NCBI GenBank assembly: GCA_945890735.1
Contig: CAMDCZ010000004.1
Span: 6,860-70,859 of the forward strand
Length of the DNA stretch: 64,000 nucleotides
Direction: 5' to 3'
Origin: Bordetella parapertussis
GTDB lineage: Bacteria; Pseudomonadota; Gammaproteobacteria; Burkholderiales; Burkholderiaceae_C
In this document: one piece after another, positions 24,584-32,607 of the stretch
Numbering within the stretch: position 1 is the first letter of the stretch
Layout of the letters: every line of letters starts with the position of its first letter
Notes under the pieces: model-generated
Database searches by the model: none
What the model saw: only the letters and a program-made list of their open reading frames with translations
Told to the model about the DNA's origin: nothing
Position numbers and translations under genes: made by a program

Positions 24584-25746
24584 ACATGCGCCAAAGCATC
24601 TTGGATTTGCCCGCCTCCAAAATCCGCGAAGTGGCCAATGCAGGCATGGGCCGCGCTGATGTCCTGGCTTTTTGGTTTGGTGAAAGTGACGAGGTCACCC
24701 CTGACTTCATCAGGCAAGCCGCCATCGATGCATTGCAGCAGGGTGAGACTTTTTATGCCCATAACCTGGGTCTGCCCGCGCTGCGCCAGGCCATTGCCAA
24801 AGAAATGATGCATCGTCATGCTGCGCCGATGGACGTTGATCGGATCGCCGTGACCTCTGGTGGCGTGAACGCCTTGATGTTGGCCATGCAAGCACTGATC
24901 AACGCGGGTGATCAGGTGGTGGTGGTCACACCTGTTTGGCCCAACCTGACCGCACAACCTGTGATTTTGGGCGCGCAGTTACACACCGTTTCGCTGGTCC
25001 CAGCAGCGGGTCGGTGGTCTTTGCCCATGGCGCAGCTGCTCTCACGAATCACATCGGCAACCAAGTTGCTGGTGTTGAATTCCCCAAACAACCCCACCGG
25101 ATGGACCCTGACCCGCGATGAGCAAAGCATTTTGTTGGCCCATTGCCGCCAGACCGGTACCTGGATTTTGGCTGACGAAGTCTATGAAAACCTTTATTAC
25201 TTGCCCAGCCACAACCGATGTGCGCCCAGCTTCTTGGACATCTGCACGCCGGACGACCGCTTGGTTGTGGCTCACAGCTTTTCCAAAAGCTTTTTGATGA
25301 CGGGTTGGCGCTTAGGCTGGTTGGTCATGCCCCAGACCATGACCGAACACATCGGCAAACTGATTGAGTTCAATACCTCCTGCGCCAGCACCTTTGTGCA
25401 AAAAGCCGGTTTGACCGCCATCCATCGGGCTGATGAGGTCACCCCCAGGCTGGTGGATCACTTGCATCACTGCCGAGACAGCCTGTTTGAGGCGCTGGGT
25501 CAGGTGCCGGGTTTGGAGTTGAGCCTGCCCGATGGCGGGATGTACCTGTTTTTCAGGCTGCCAGGACACCCAGACGACTTGCACACGGCAAAGCGGCTGG
25601 TGGCTGAGGCTGGGTTGGGGCTGGCGCCCGGCAGCGCTTTCGCGCCTGAAGCCCAGGGGTGGTTACGCTGGTGTTTTGCCTCCAAAGACCTGACCAGATT
25701 GAGGTTGGGCGCTGAGCGTCTGCAGGCCTGGCTGGCCAAGCTATAA
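24580..25746 (+). CDS. PLP-dependent aminotransferase, class I/II
   Basis: The 388-residue fold-type I aminotransferase has SPNNPTGWTL near residues 168-177, ILADEVYENLYY near 197-208 and the PLP lysine in HSFSKSFLMTGWRLGW near 233-248. The start at 24580 overlaps the preceding stop as ATGA; an in-frame ATG two codons on is possible. Substrate is not determinable; the sequence resembles aspartate/tyrosine or arginine:pyruvate-type enzymes. Its final codons (CTA TAA) overlap a TATAAT that may serve rpsO. Confidence 0.85.
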   Translation: MNMRQSILDLPASKIREVANAGMGRADVLAFWFGESDEVTPDFIRQAAIDALQQGETFYAHNLGLPALRQAIAKEMMHRHAAPMDVDRIAVTSGGVNALMLAMQALINAGDQVVVVTPVWPNLTAQPVILGAQLHTVSLVPAAGRWSLPMAQLLSRITSATKLLVLNSPNNPTGWTLTRDEQSILLAHCRQTGTWILADEVYENLYYLPSHNRCAPSFLDICTPDDRLVVAHSFSKSFLMTGWRLGWLVMPQTMTEHIGKLIEFNTSCASTFVQKAGLTAIHRADEVTPRLVDHLHHCRDSLFEALGQVPGLELSLPDGGMYLFFRLPGHPDDLHTAKRLVAEAGLGLAPGSAFAPEAQGWLRWCFASKDLTRLRLGAERLQAWLAKL

Positions 25747-25747
25747 T
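25742..25747 (+). promoter_or_regulatory. Possible -10 element of rpsO
   Basis: A perfect TATAAT overlaps the aminotransferase stop codon, 86 bases before the rpsO start. The -35 is poor (TCTGCA at 17-base spacing). It would give an rpsO leader of roughly 80 bases. Confidence 0.4.
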
Positions 25748-25754
25748 CTTTTGG

Positions 25755-25807
25755 CTTAAGGTTTTTCGCCTTGAGTTCACGCCATCTGGCATTTCCGGCT
25801 GTTGGCG
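25755..25807 (+). promoter_or_regulatory. rpsO leader with two stem-loops
   Basis: CTTAAGG/CCTTGAG (25755-25761 with 25769-25775, one G-T pair, loop TTTTTCG) is followed by CGCCA/TGGCG (25780-25784 with 25803-25807). They lie in the short leader just upstream of rpsO, where S15 of several bacteria binds its own mRNA. An autoregulatory role here is inference. Confidence 0.4.
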
Positions 25808-25832
25808 CATGTCTAATTTTTTGGAAAACACC

Positions 25833-26096
25833 ATGACAACATTAAACAAAGCCGAGGTCGTCAAGGCCAACGCACGTTCCGCCAACGACACAGGCAGCCC
25901 TGAAGTGCAAGTCGCCATTTTGACTGCACGCATCAATGAACTGACCCCTCACTTCAAAACCCACGCCAAAGACCACCATGGTCGCCGTGGCTTGTTGCGC
26001 ATGGTCAGCCGTCGTCGCAAATTGCTCGACTACCTCAAATCCAAAGACGCAGAGCGCTACACCGCGCTGATTGCCAAATTGGGTTTGCGCAAGTAA
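25833..26096 (+). CDS. rpsO: 30S ribosomal protein S15
   Basis: The 87-residue primary rRNA-binding protein of the 30S subunit. The hallmark segments are NDTGSPEVQVAILTARINEL, the conserved DHHGRRGLLRMVSRRRKLLDY and the C-terminal IAKLGLRK. ATG at 25833 (MTTLNKAEV) was chosen over an in-frame ATG eight codons upstream, because S15 proteins of this group begin close to this point. pnp follows 212 bases later with two strong hairpins between, as in the classic rpsO-pnp arrangement. Confidence 0.97.
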   Translation: MTTLNKAEVVKANARSANDTGSPEVQVAILTARINELTPHFKTHAKDHHGRRGLLRMVSRRRKLLDYLKSKDAERYTALIAKLGLRK

Positions 26097-26106
26097 TACC
26101 CCGAAT

Positions 26107-26155
26107 CCATGCCCAACGCCTGAGTCTGATCTTTCACTCAGGCGTTCGTGCATGG
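26107..26155 (+). other. Long hairpin between rpsO and pnp
   Basis: The perfect 11-bp stem AACGCCTGAGT/ACTCAGGCGTT (26115-26125 with 26136-26146) is extended by CCATGC/GCATGG after a small bulge. No T-run follows, so it is not a typical terminator. The position matches the RNase III processing and PNPase autoregulation site upstream of pnp in E. coli. Confidence 0.8.
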
Positions 26156-26199
26156 GGCAGGGCAACACGCAAAGCAACTGACTCAGTTCGAAGCTGTGT

Positions 26200-26234
26200 C
26201 ATTCCAAAAAAAACGCTTGTATTTTTCTGGAATG
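26200..26234 (+). other. Second hairpin upstream of pnp
   Basis: CATTCCA/TGGAATG (26200-26206 with 26228-26234) encloses an A-run and a T-run that extend the stem across a one-base mismatch. It lies about 75 bases before the pnp start and, with the preceding hairpin, forms a structured pnp leader. Confidence 0.7.
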
Positions 26235-26308
26235 GCATCGTGTACTGACAGTGACTTTGGGCTCTGGTGAAGTGGCCTGCACTTCCCGTTTTTCCATAGG
26301 AAACACAC

Positions 26309-28450
26309 ATGTCCTTGTTCAATAAAGTCACCAAAACCTTTCAGTGGGGCCAGCACACGGTCACCCTGGAAACCGGCGAGATCGCTCGTCAATCCAGCGG
26401 CGCTGTGATCGTCAACATGGACGACACCGTCGTCTTAGCCACCGTGGTGGCCTCTAAATCTGCCAAACCTGGTCAAGACTTTTTCCCTCTGACCGTTGAC
26501 TACATCGAGAAAACATACGCTGCGGGCAAGATCCCTGGCAGCTTTTTCAAACGCGAAGCCAAGCCAAGCGAACTCGAGACTTTGACCAGCCGTCTGATTG
26601 ACCGCCCGATTCGTCCTTTGTTCCCCGAAGGCTTCTACAACGAAGTGCATGTGGTGATTCACACCTTGTCACTCAACCCCGAAGTCGATGCCGACATCGC
26701 CGCCATGATCGGCTCTTCTGCTGCTTTGGCCATTTCCGGTATCCCTTTCAACGGCCCCATCGGTGCCGCCCGCGTGGGCTACATCAACGGCGAATACGTC
26801 TTGAACCCTGGACAAACCCAGCGCAAAGACAGTCAATTGGAGCTGGTCGTTGCTGGCACCGAAGCTGCTGTGCTGATGGTGGAGTCTGAAGCCCTGCAAA
26901 TGTCAGAAGAGATCATGCTGGGCGCCGTGGTCTTTGGCCACGAACAAAGCCGAGTGGCCATCAACGCCATCCACGAACTGGTGCGCGACGCAGGCAAGCC
27001 GGTATGGGATTGGTCAGCCGCCCCCAAGGACGAGCCTTTGATCGCCAAAGTGGCTGCCTTGGCTGACGACAAGTTGGCTGCGGCATACCAAATCCGCAAC
27101 AAGCAAAGCCGCACCCAAGCTTGCCGCGAAGCCTATGCCGCAGTGATGGCCGCCCTCAAAGCCGACGGCGTTGAATTCGACAGCGTCAAAGTGGAAAACA
27201 TGTTGTTCGACATCGAAGCGCGCATTGTTCGCAGCCAAATCTTGGCAGGTGAGCCCCGCATCGATGGCCGCGACACCCGTACCGTGCGTCCCATCGAGAT
27301 CCGCAACAGCGTGTTGCCACGCACCCACGGCTCTGCTTTGTTCACCCGCGGTGAAACACAGGCTTTGGTGATCACCACCTTGGGCACCGAGCGTGATGCA
27401 CAGCGCATTGACGCTTTGGCTGGCGAGTTTGAAGACCGCTTCATGTTCCACTACAACATGCCTCCGTTCGCCACCGGTGAGGTCGGCCGCATGGGCAGCA
27501 CCAAACGCCGTGAAATTGGCCACGGTCGCTTGGCCAAACGTGCTTTGGCGGCGTGCTTACCCACCAAAGAAGAGTTCCCTTACACCTTGCGTGTGGTGTC
27601 CGAAATCACCGAGTCCAATGGTTCATCTTCCATGGCTTCCGTCTGTGGCGGGTGCTTGTCGATGATGGATGCTGGTGTGCCCATGAAAGCCCATGTGGCT
27701 GGCATTGCCATGGGCCTGATCAAAGAAGGCAATCGTTTTGCCGTGCTGACCGACATCTTGGGTGACGAAGACCACCTGGGCGACATGGATTTCAAAGTAG
27801 CTGGCACCACCAACGGCATCACTGCTTTGCAAATGGACATCAAAATCCAAGGTATCACACAAGAAATCATGCAAGTGGCGCTGGCACAAGCCAAGGAAGC
27901 CCGCATGCATATTTTGGGCAAGATGCAAGAAGCCATGGGCGAGGCCAAAACCGAGGTGAGCAACTTTGCACCCAAGCTCTACACCATGAAAATCAATCCG
28001 GAAAAAATCCGTGATGTGATTGGCAAGGGTGGTGCAGTCATCCGTGCACTGACCGAAGAAACAGGTTGCCAAATCAACATCGAAGAGGACGGCACCATCA
28101 CCATTGCCGCCACCGACGGCGCCAAGGCAGATGAGGCCAAGCGCCGCATCACCGAGATCACGGCTGAGGTTGAGATTGGCAAGGTCTACGAAGGTCCGAT
28201 CACCAAAATTTTGGACTTCGGCGCCTTGGTCAATTTGCTACCAGGCAAAGACGGCCTGTTGCACATCAGCCAAATCAGTCACGAGCGCATTGCCAAGGTC
28301 ACCGACGTGTTAGCCGAAGGTCAAATCGTGCGTGTCAAAGTGCTTGAGACCGATGAAAAAGGCCGTATCAAGTTGTCCATGAAGGCTTTGATGGACCGCC
28401 CTGAAGCGTCTGCGCAAGACCATCACGAACAGCCTCCACACCAAGAGTAA
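26309..28450 (+). CDS. pnp: Polynucleotide phosphorylase
   Basis: The 713-residue 3'-5' phosphorolytic exoribonuclease of RNA decay, normally a trimer and often part of the degradosome. It contains two RNase PH domains (about 10-145 and 315-460) joined by a helical linker, then a KH domain (KIRDVIGKGGAVIRALTEET near 565-585) and an S1 domain (GKVYEGPITKILDFGALV near 628-645). ATAGGA precedes the ATG. It is followed by tpiA after four bases, and preceded by a leader with two hairpins likely to be cleaved by RNase III. Confidence 0.98.
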   Translation: MSLFNKVTKTFQWGQHTVTLETGEIARQSSGAVIVNMDDTVVLATVVASKSAKPGQDFFPLTVDYIEKTYAAGKIPGSFFKREAKPSELETLTSRLIDRPIRPLFPEGFYNEVHVVIHTLSLNPEVDADIAAMIGSSAALAISGIPFNGPIGAARVGYINGEYVLNPGQTQRKDSQLELVVAGTEAAVLMVESEALQMSEEIMLGAVVFGHEQSRVAINAIHELVRDAGKPVWDWSAAPKDEPLIAKVAALADDKLAAAYQIRNKQSRTQACREAYAAVMAALKADGVEFDSVKVENMLFDIEARIVRSQILAGEPRIDGRDTRTVRPIEIRNSVLPRTHGSALFTRGETQALVITTLGTERDAQRIDALAGEFEDRFMFHYNMPPFATGEVGRMGSTKRREIGHGRLAKRALAACLPTKEEFPYTLRVVSEITESNGSSSMASVCGGCLSMMDAGVPMKAHVAGIAMGLIKEGNRFAVLTDILGDEDHLGDMDFKVAGTTNGITALQMDIKIQGITQEIMQVALAQAKEARMHILGKMQEAMGEAKTEVSNFAPKLYTMKINPEKIRDVIGKGGAVIRALTEETGCQINIEEDGTITIAATDGAKADEAKRRITEITAEVEIGKVYEGPITKILDFGALVNLLPGKDGLLHISQISHERIAKVTDVLAEGQIVRVKVLETDEKGRIKLSMKALMDRPEASAQDHHEQPPHQE

Positions 28451-28454
28451 ACAC

Positions 28455-29201
28455 ATGCGTCAACCACTGATTGTCGGCAACTGGAAGATGAATGGCAGCC
28501 TGGCTGCCAATCATGACCTGTTGCACGCCGTCAATCTGGGTATGACCCAGGCCACCTGCCAGGTGGCCGTGTGTGTACCTGCACCCTACCTGCAACAGGT
28601 TCAAGCGCTTTGTGAAGGCAAAGCCTTGATGCTGGGTTCACAAGATATTTCGGCCCATGAGCAAGGTGCATTCACGGGCGAAATTTCGGCATCGATGTTG
28701 CGTGATTTTGGCGTGCGTTTTGCCATCGCAGGTCACTCCGAGCGTCGTCAATTTCACGGCGAAACCGATGCGGTGGTCGCGACCAAGGCGCAACGTGCCT
28801 TGGCTGCCGGTATCACCCCCATTGTGTGTGTAGGGGAGACCTTGGCTGAGCGTGAAGCTGGGCAAACACATGCGGTGGTCAAGCGTCAATTGGCTGCGGT
28901 CATTCATGCCAATGGTCACTGCATCAGCGAAGTGGTGGTGGCATACGAACCTGTTTGGGCGATTGGTACTGGCAAAACTGCAACCCCTGAGCAGGCCCAA
29001 GAGGTGCATGCTTTGTTGCGTTCTCAGTTGAGTGCTGCTACTTCGCAACCTGAGCGGGTGGCGCTGTTGTACGGCGGCAGCATGAACGCCTCCAATGCCG
29101 CCAGTTTGCTGGCCCAACCAGATATTGATGGCGGCCTGATCGGGGGCGCCGCCTTGAAAGCTGCCGATTTTTTGACCATTATTGCGGCTGCATCGCATTG
29201 A
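28455..29201 (+). CDS. tpiA: Triosephosphate isomerase
   Basis: The 248-residue TIM-barrel enzyme interconverts dihydroxyacetone phosphate and glyceraldehyde 3-phosphate. Catalytic residues are visible as K in GNWKMNGS (8-15), His in IAGHSERR (near 93-100) and Glu in VAYEPVWAIGTGKTA (near 163-177). The glycine-rich phosphate loops LYGGSM and GGLIGGAAL are present. It starts four bases after pnp and is followed 16 bases later by secG, an order widespread in beta- and gammaproteobacteria. Confidence 0.97.
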   Translation: MRQPLIVGNWKMNGSLAANHDLLHAVNLGMTQATCQVAVCVPAPYLQQVQALCEGKALMLGSQDISAHEQGAFTGEISASMLRDFGVRFAIAGHSERRQFHGETDAVVATKAQRALAAGITPIVCVGETLAEREAGQTHAVVKRQLAAVIHANGHCISEVVVAYEPVWAIGTGKTATPEQAQEVHALLRSQLSAATSQPERVALLYGGSMNASNAASLLAQPDIDGGLIGGAALKAADFLTIIAAASH

Positions 29202-29217
29202 CATTCACGGAGTATTC

Positions 29218-29616
29218 ATGAGTACGCTTCTTAATTTATTGCTTTTGATTCAGATCCTGTCGGCATTGGGCATGATTGGTCTGATCTTGGTGCAACACGG
29301 CAAAGGTGCAGACATGGGGGCGGCTTTTGGCAGCGGTTCCTCCGGCAGCCTGTTTGGTGCCACGGGTGGTGCCAATTTTCTGTCTCGCACCACGTCGGTG
29401 TTGGCAGCGGTTTTTTTCGCCTGTACCTTGGCGCTGGCCTATTTCGGCAATTTGCGGCCTGTGGAATCCGGCAGTGTGTTGGAGAAAACCAGTGTGACAC
29501 CCCCACCAGCCGTCAGTGACAGCATTCCAGGGGTGACGCCACCGCCTGCGGGAATGCCTGCGCCTGCCAGCACTGCCACCCCTGCATCGCCAGCCAACAC
29601 CATTCCCACCAAGTGA
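29218..29616 (+). CDS. secG: Protein-export membrane protein SecG
   Basis: The 132-residue accessory subunit of the SecYEG translocon, with two membrane helices at about residues 3-24 and 52-72, joined by the conserved cytoplasmic loop HGKGADMGAAFGSGSSGSLF. The C-terminal 55 residues are Pro/Ala/Thr-rich and probably disordered, a common feature of this order. The ATG at 29218 follows CGGAG and was chosen over an in-frame start 12 codons upstream that lies inside tpiA. A terminator hairpin follows. Confidence 0.95.
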   Translation: MSTLLNLLLLIQILSALGMIGLILVQHGKGADMGAAFGSGSSGSLFGATGGANFLSRTTSVLAAVFFACTLALAYFGNLRPVESGSVLEKTSVTPPPAVSDSIPGVTPPPAGMPAPASTATPASPANTIPTK

Positions 29617-29642
29617 TTTTTTTCTCCTCTGGGAATTCAATT

Positions 29643-29666
29643 GCGCCATGATTGGCGTTGGTTTTT
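29643..29666 (+). terminator. Probable terminator after secG
   Basis: The stem CGCCA/TGGCG with loop TGAT (29644-29657) is followed by the T-rich TTGGTTTTT. It lies 27 bases after the secG stop and before tRNA-Leu. The stem is short, so read-through is likely. Confidence 0.5.
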
Positions 29667-29683
29667 GAGGTTAAGATCGCAGG

Positions 29684-29718
29684 CTTTTCTGCCATGCTTT
29701 TGAGGCAAAACAGAAAAG
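29684..29718 (+). other. Hairpin immediately before tRNA-Leu
   Basis: CTTTTCTG/CAGAAAAG (29684-29691 with 29711-29718) has perfect 8-base arms with extra CC/GG pairing inside. It ends five bases before the tRNA. It may guide 5' processing of a tRNA embedded in a longer transcript; this is inference. Confidence 0.45.
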
Positions 29719-29723
29719 AAATG

Positions 29724-29808
29724 GCCGTCGTGGTGAAATTGGTAGACACGCTATCTTGAGGGGGTAGTGGCGAAAGCTGTGCGAGTTCGAGTCTCGCCGA
29801 CGGCACCA
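29724..29808 (+). tRNA. tRNA-Leu (anticodon GAG)
   Basis: An 85-base class II tRNA. The acceptor GCCGTCG pairs CGACGGC and the D-arm contains GGTAGACACGC. The anticodon stem CTATC/GGTAG has loop TTGAGGG (anticodon GAG), with a long variable arm and T-arm GTTCGAGTCTC. CCA is encoded. It sits between secG and nuoA, as in many Burkholderiales. Confidence 0.96.
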
Positions 29809-29814
29809 TTCAAT

Positions 29815-29837
29815 CCTGATGTCATGTGGGCATCAGG
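29815..29837 (+). other. Hairpin between tRNA-Leu and nuoA
   Basis: CCTGATG/CATCAGG with a 9-base loop is a perfect 7-bp stem starting seven bases after the tRNA CCA end. No T-run follows. It may cap the 5' end of the nuo mRNA after the tRNA is cut out, or be a processing signal. Confidence 0.45.
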
Positions 29838-29882
29838 CCATGCCACAGATGATTGCAAATCAGTTTGCAAACAGAGATTCAA

Positions 29883-30242
29883 ATGAACCTTGAGCAGTAC
29901 CTGCCCGTCCTTTTGTTCATCCTGGTTGGCCTGGCGGTTGGCGTAGCACCCCAAGTCATTGGCTTTTTTTTGGGGCCACAAAAACCAGACGCCGCTAAAA
30001 ATTCTCCCTATGAATGCGGCTTTGAGGCATTTGAAGACGCCCGAATTAAATTCGATGTCCGTTATTACCTTGTAGCCATCTTATTTATTTTGTTTGATTT
30101 GGAGATCGCTTTCCTTTTTCCGTGGGCAGTGGCGCTCAATGACATCGGCTTTGTCGGATTCGCTGCCATGATGATTTTCTTGGCTATTTTGGTCGTGGGT
30201 TTCATCTACGAATGGAAAAAAGGTGCCCTCGATTGGGAGTAA
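29883..30242 (+). CDS. nuoA: NADH-quinone oxidoreductase subunit A
   Basis: The 119-residue membrane subunit of complex I with three helices (about 5-27, 60-82 and 90-110). The conserved loop SPYECGFEAFEDARIKFDVR contains the expected acidic residues and cysteine. The ATG at 29883 gives the typical MNLEQYLPVL start. First gene of the fourteen-gene nuo operon; the tRNA-Leu gene is about 75 bases upstream. The stop is followed three bases later by nuoB. Confidence 0.97.
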   Translation: MNLEQYLPVLLFILVGLAVGVAPQVIGFFLGPQKPDAAKNSPYECGFEAFEDARIKFDVRYYLVAILFILFDLEIAFLFPWAVALNDIGFVGFAAMMIFLAILVVGFIYEWKKGALDWE

Positions 30243-30245
30243 TGC

Positions 30246-30722
30246 ATGTCACTTGAAGGCGTTTTCAAAGAAGGCTTTATCACCACCTCATACGACTCGG
30301 TGGTGAATTGGGCCAAGACCGGGTCCTTGTGGCCCATGACTTTTGGCCTGGCTTGTTGTGCGGTTGAAATGATGCACGCGGGTGCCTCGCGTTATGACAT
30401 CGACCGTTTTGGCATGCTGTTCAGACCCAGTCCACGTCAATCCGACTTGATGATTGTGGCGGGTACCTTGTGCAACAAAATGGCCCCTGCATTGCGCAAG
30501 GTGTACGACCAAATGTCGGAGCCTCGCTGGGTTTTGTCGATGGGATCATGCGCCAATGGGGGTGGTTACTACCACTACAGTTATTCAGTGGTGCGCGGCT
30601 GCGATCGCATCGTTCCTGTGGATGTGTATGTGCCAGGTTGTCCACCCACTGCCGAAGCCTTGCTTTACGGTATTTTGCAGTTGCAAAACAAGATTCGACG
30701 TGAAAACACCATTGCCCGTTAA
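30246..30722 (+). CDS. nuoB: NADH-quinone oxidoreductase subunit B
   Basis: The 158-residue peripheral subunit carries cluster N2, the last iron-sulfur centre before quinone. The four ligands are visible as the adjacent pair in LACCAVEMM (near 37-38), the cysteine in MGSCANGGGYY and that in VPGCPPTAEA. The Arg/Tyr-rich quinone-site region YDIDRFG is intact. It is packed between nuoA (three bases) and nuoC (eleven bases). Confidence 0.98.
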   Translation: MSLEGVFKEGFITTSYDSVVNWAKTGSLWPMTFGLACCAVEMMHAGASRYDIDRFGMLFRPSPRQSDLMIVAGTLCNKMAPALRKVYDQMSEPRWVLSMGSCANGGGYYHYSYSVVRGCDRIVPVDVYVPGCPPTAEALLYGILQLQNKIRRENTIAR

Positions 30723-30733
30723 AGTCTCAACCC

Positions 30734-31351
30734 ATGACCATCACTGTTTCCATTGACACACTGCAAAAGACCCTTCACGGCGTGTTGGGCGAGCGTGTTC
30801 AACGCCTTGACTTGGCTTTGGGTGAATTGACCCTTACTTTGAAGGCGGCTGACTATGTCGAAGCGGCATCCCTGTTGCGCGACCACCCGGCGCTTTGCTT
30901 TGAACAGTTGATTGATTTGTGCGGCATGGACTACAGCAGCTACAAAGATGGCGCGCCTTCTTCATTCCAGGCAGGGCCGAGATTTGCCGTTGTCAGCCAT
31001 TTGCTCTCGTTGACACACAACTGGCGCCTGCGCGTGCGGGTGTTTGCTGAGCATGACGACTTACCCCAAGTCTCGACCCTCACGCCGATCTGGAATGCAG
31101 CCAATTGGTTCGAGCGCGAAGCTTTCGATCTGTTTGGTATTTTGTTTGAACACCATACCGATTTGCGACGCATACTCACCGATTACGGTTTCATCGGACA
31201 TCCATTCCGCAAAGACTTTCCTACCACCGGCCACGTGGAAATGCGCTATGACGCCGAACAAAAGCGCGTGATTTATCAGCCTGTCACCATCGAGCCACGC
31301 GAGATCACCCCGCGCATTGTTCGAGAAGACAACTATGGCGGGTTGCATTGA
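30734..31351 (+). CDS. nuoC: NADH-quinone oxidoreductase subunit C
   Basis: The 205-residue 30-kDa-type subunit of the hydrophilic arm of complex I. It includes the family signature region NWFEREAFDLFGILFEHH near residues 121-138 and RKDFPTTGHVEMRY near 156-170. It is separate from nuoD, unlike the fused NuoCD of E. coli. The nuoD ATG begins two bases after its stop. Confidence 0.97.
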   Translation: MTITVSIDTLQKTLHGVLGERVQRLDLALGELTLTLKAADYVEAASLLRDHPALCFEQLIDLCGMDYSSYKDGAPSSFQAGPRFAVVSHLLSLTHNWRLRVRVFAEHDDLPQVSTLTPIWNAANWFEREAFDLFGILFEHHTDLRRILTDYGFIGHPFRKDFPTTGHVEMRYDAEQKRVIYQPVTIEPREITPRIVREDNYGGLH

Positions 31352-31353
31352 CC

Positions 31354-32607
31354 ATGGCTGAAATCAAAAATTACACCCTGAACCTCGGCCCGCAGCATCC
31401 CGCGGCCCATGGCGTGTTGCGCTTGGTACTGGAACTCGATGGCGAGGTTGTGCAGCGCGCAGACCCCCACATTGGCTTGCTTCACCGAGCCACTGAAAAG
31501 TTGGCTGAGAGCAAGACCTACATCCAAACATTGCCCTACATGGACCGTTTGGACTATGTCTCGATGATGTGCAACGAACATGCCTATTGCTTGGCCATCG
31601 AAAAACTGATGGGTTTGGAGGTGCCTGTTCGGGCCCAATACATTCGCGTGATGTATGCCGAGATCACCCGCATGCTCAACCACTTGATGTGGCTGGGGGC
31701 GCATGGCTTCGATTGCGGTGCCATGAACATCTTGATTTATTGCTTCCGTGAGCGCGAAGATTTGTACGACATGTACGAAGCCGTCTCTGGTGCACGCATG
31801 CATGCAGCTTATTTCCGTCCCGGTGGTGTTTACCGCGACTTGCCTGACAGCATGCCCCAGTACCAGGTCAGCAAAATCAAAAATGCACGAACCATTGCCC
31901 GGCTGAATGAAAATCGTCAGGGCAGTTTGCTCGATTTCATCGATGACTTTACCCAGCGCTTCCCCAAGTATGTGGATGAGTATGAAACCTTGCTCACAGA
32001 CAACCGCATTTGGAAACAGCGCACCGTGGGCATCGGCGTGGTCACTGCTGACCGTGCCAAAAACATGGGTTTCACCGGCCCGATGTTGCGTGGCTCTGGC
32101 ATTGCATGGGACTTGCGTAAGCAGCAACCCTATGATGTTTATGACCAAATGGACTTCGATATCCCAGTTGGCACCACTGGTGACTGTTACGACCGGTATT
32201 TGGTGCGTGTGGCAGAGCTGCGCCAATCGAACCGACTCATCAAGCAGTGCGTGGATTGGTTGCGCGCCAACCCCGGCCCGGTGATCACAGACAACCACAA
32301 AGTCGCACCGCCACACCGTGAGTCCATGAAAACCAGCATGGAAGAATTGATCCACCATTTCAAGCTGTTCACCGAAGGCTTTCACGTGCCTGAGGGCGAG
32401 GCTTACGCGGCGGTAGAGCATCCCAAGGGCGAGTTTGGTATTTACCTCGTCTCCGATGGTGCCAACAAGCCATACCGAATGAAAATCCGTGCGCCCGGCT
32501 TTGCGCATCTGGCCTCCATGGACGAGATGGCCAAAGGCCACATGATTTCAGACACGGTGGCCATCATTGGCACCATGGACATTGTGTTTGGGGAAATTGA
32601 CCGATGA
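31354..32607 (+). CDS. nuoD: NADH-quinone oxidoreductase subunit D
   Basis: The 417-residue 49-kDa subunit forms the quinone-binding cavity with NuoB. Conserved segments are LNLGPQHPAAHGVLR at the N-terminus, PHIGLLHRATEKL near 45-57 and MYEAVSGARMH near 142-152. ATG at 31354 (MAEIKNYTL) was preferred to a TTG two codons upstream. The stop overlaps nuoE by four bases. Confidence 0.97.
   Translation: MAEIKNYTLNLGPQHPAAHGVLRLVLELDGEVVQRADPHIGLLHRATEKLAESKTYIQTLPYMDRLDYVSMMCNEHAYCLAIEKLMGLEVPVRAQYIRVMYAEITRMLNHLMWLGAHGFDCGAMNILIYCFREREDLYDMYEAVSGARMHAAYFRPGGVYRDLPDSMPQYQVSKIKNARTIARLNENRQGSLLDFIDDFTQRFPKYVDEYETLLTDNRIWKQRTVGIGVVTADRAKNMGFTGPMLRGSGIAWDLRKQQPYDVYDQMDFDIPVGTTGDCYDRYLVRVAELRQSNRLIKQCVDWLRANPGPVITDNHKVAPPHRESMKTSMEELIHHFKLFTEGFHVPEGEAYAAVEHPKGEFGIYLVSDGANKPYRMKIRAPGFAHLASMDEMAKGHMISDTVAIIGTMDIVFGEIDR

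Noticed and set aside
26107..26155. Rho-independent terminator between rpsO and pnp
   Set aside because: No T-run follows the stem, and rpsO-pnp hairpins are known processing sites.
31333..32541. Long antisense reading frame across nuoD (402 codons)
   Set aside because: nuoD is unmistakable on the plus strand and the antisense frame has no motif or sensible start; it is a by-product of codon bias.
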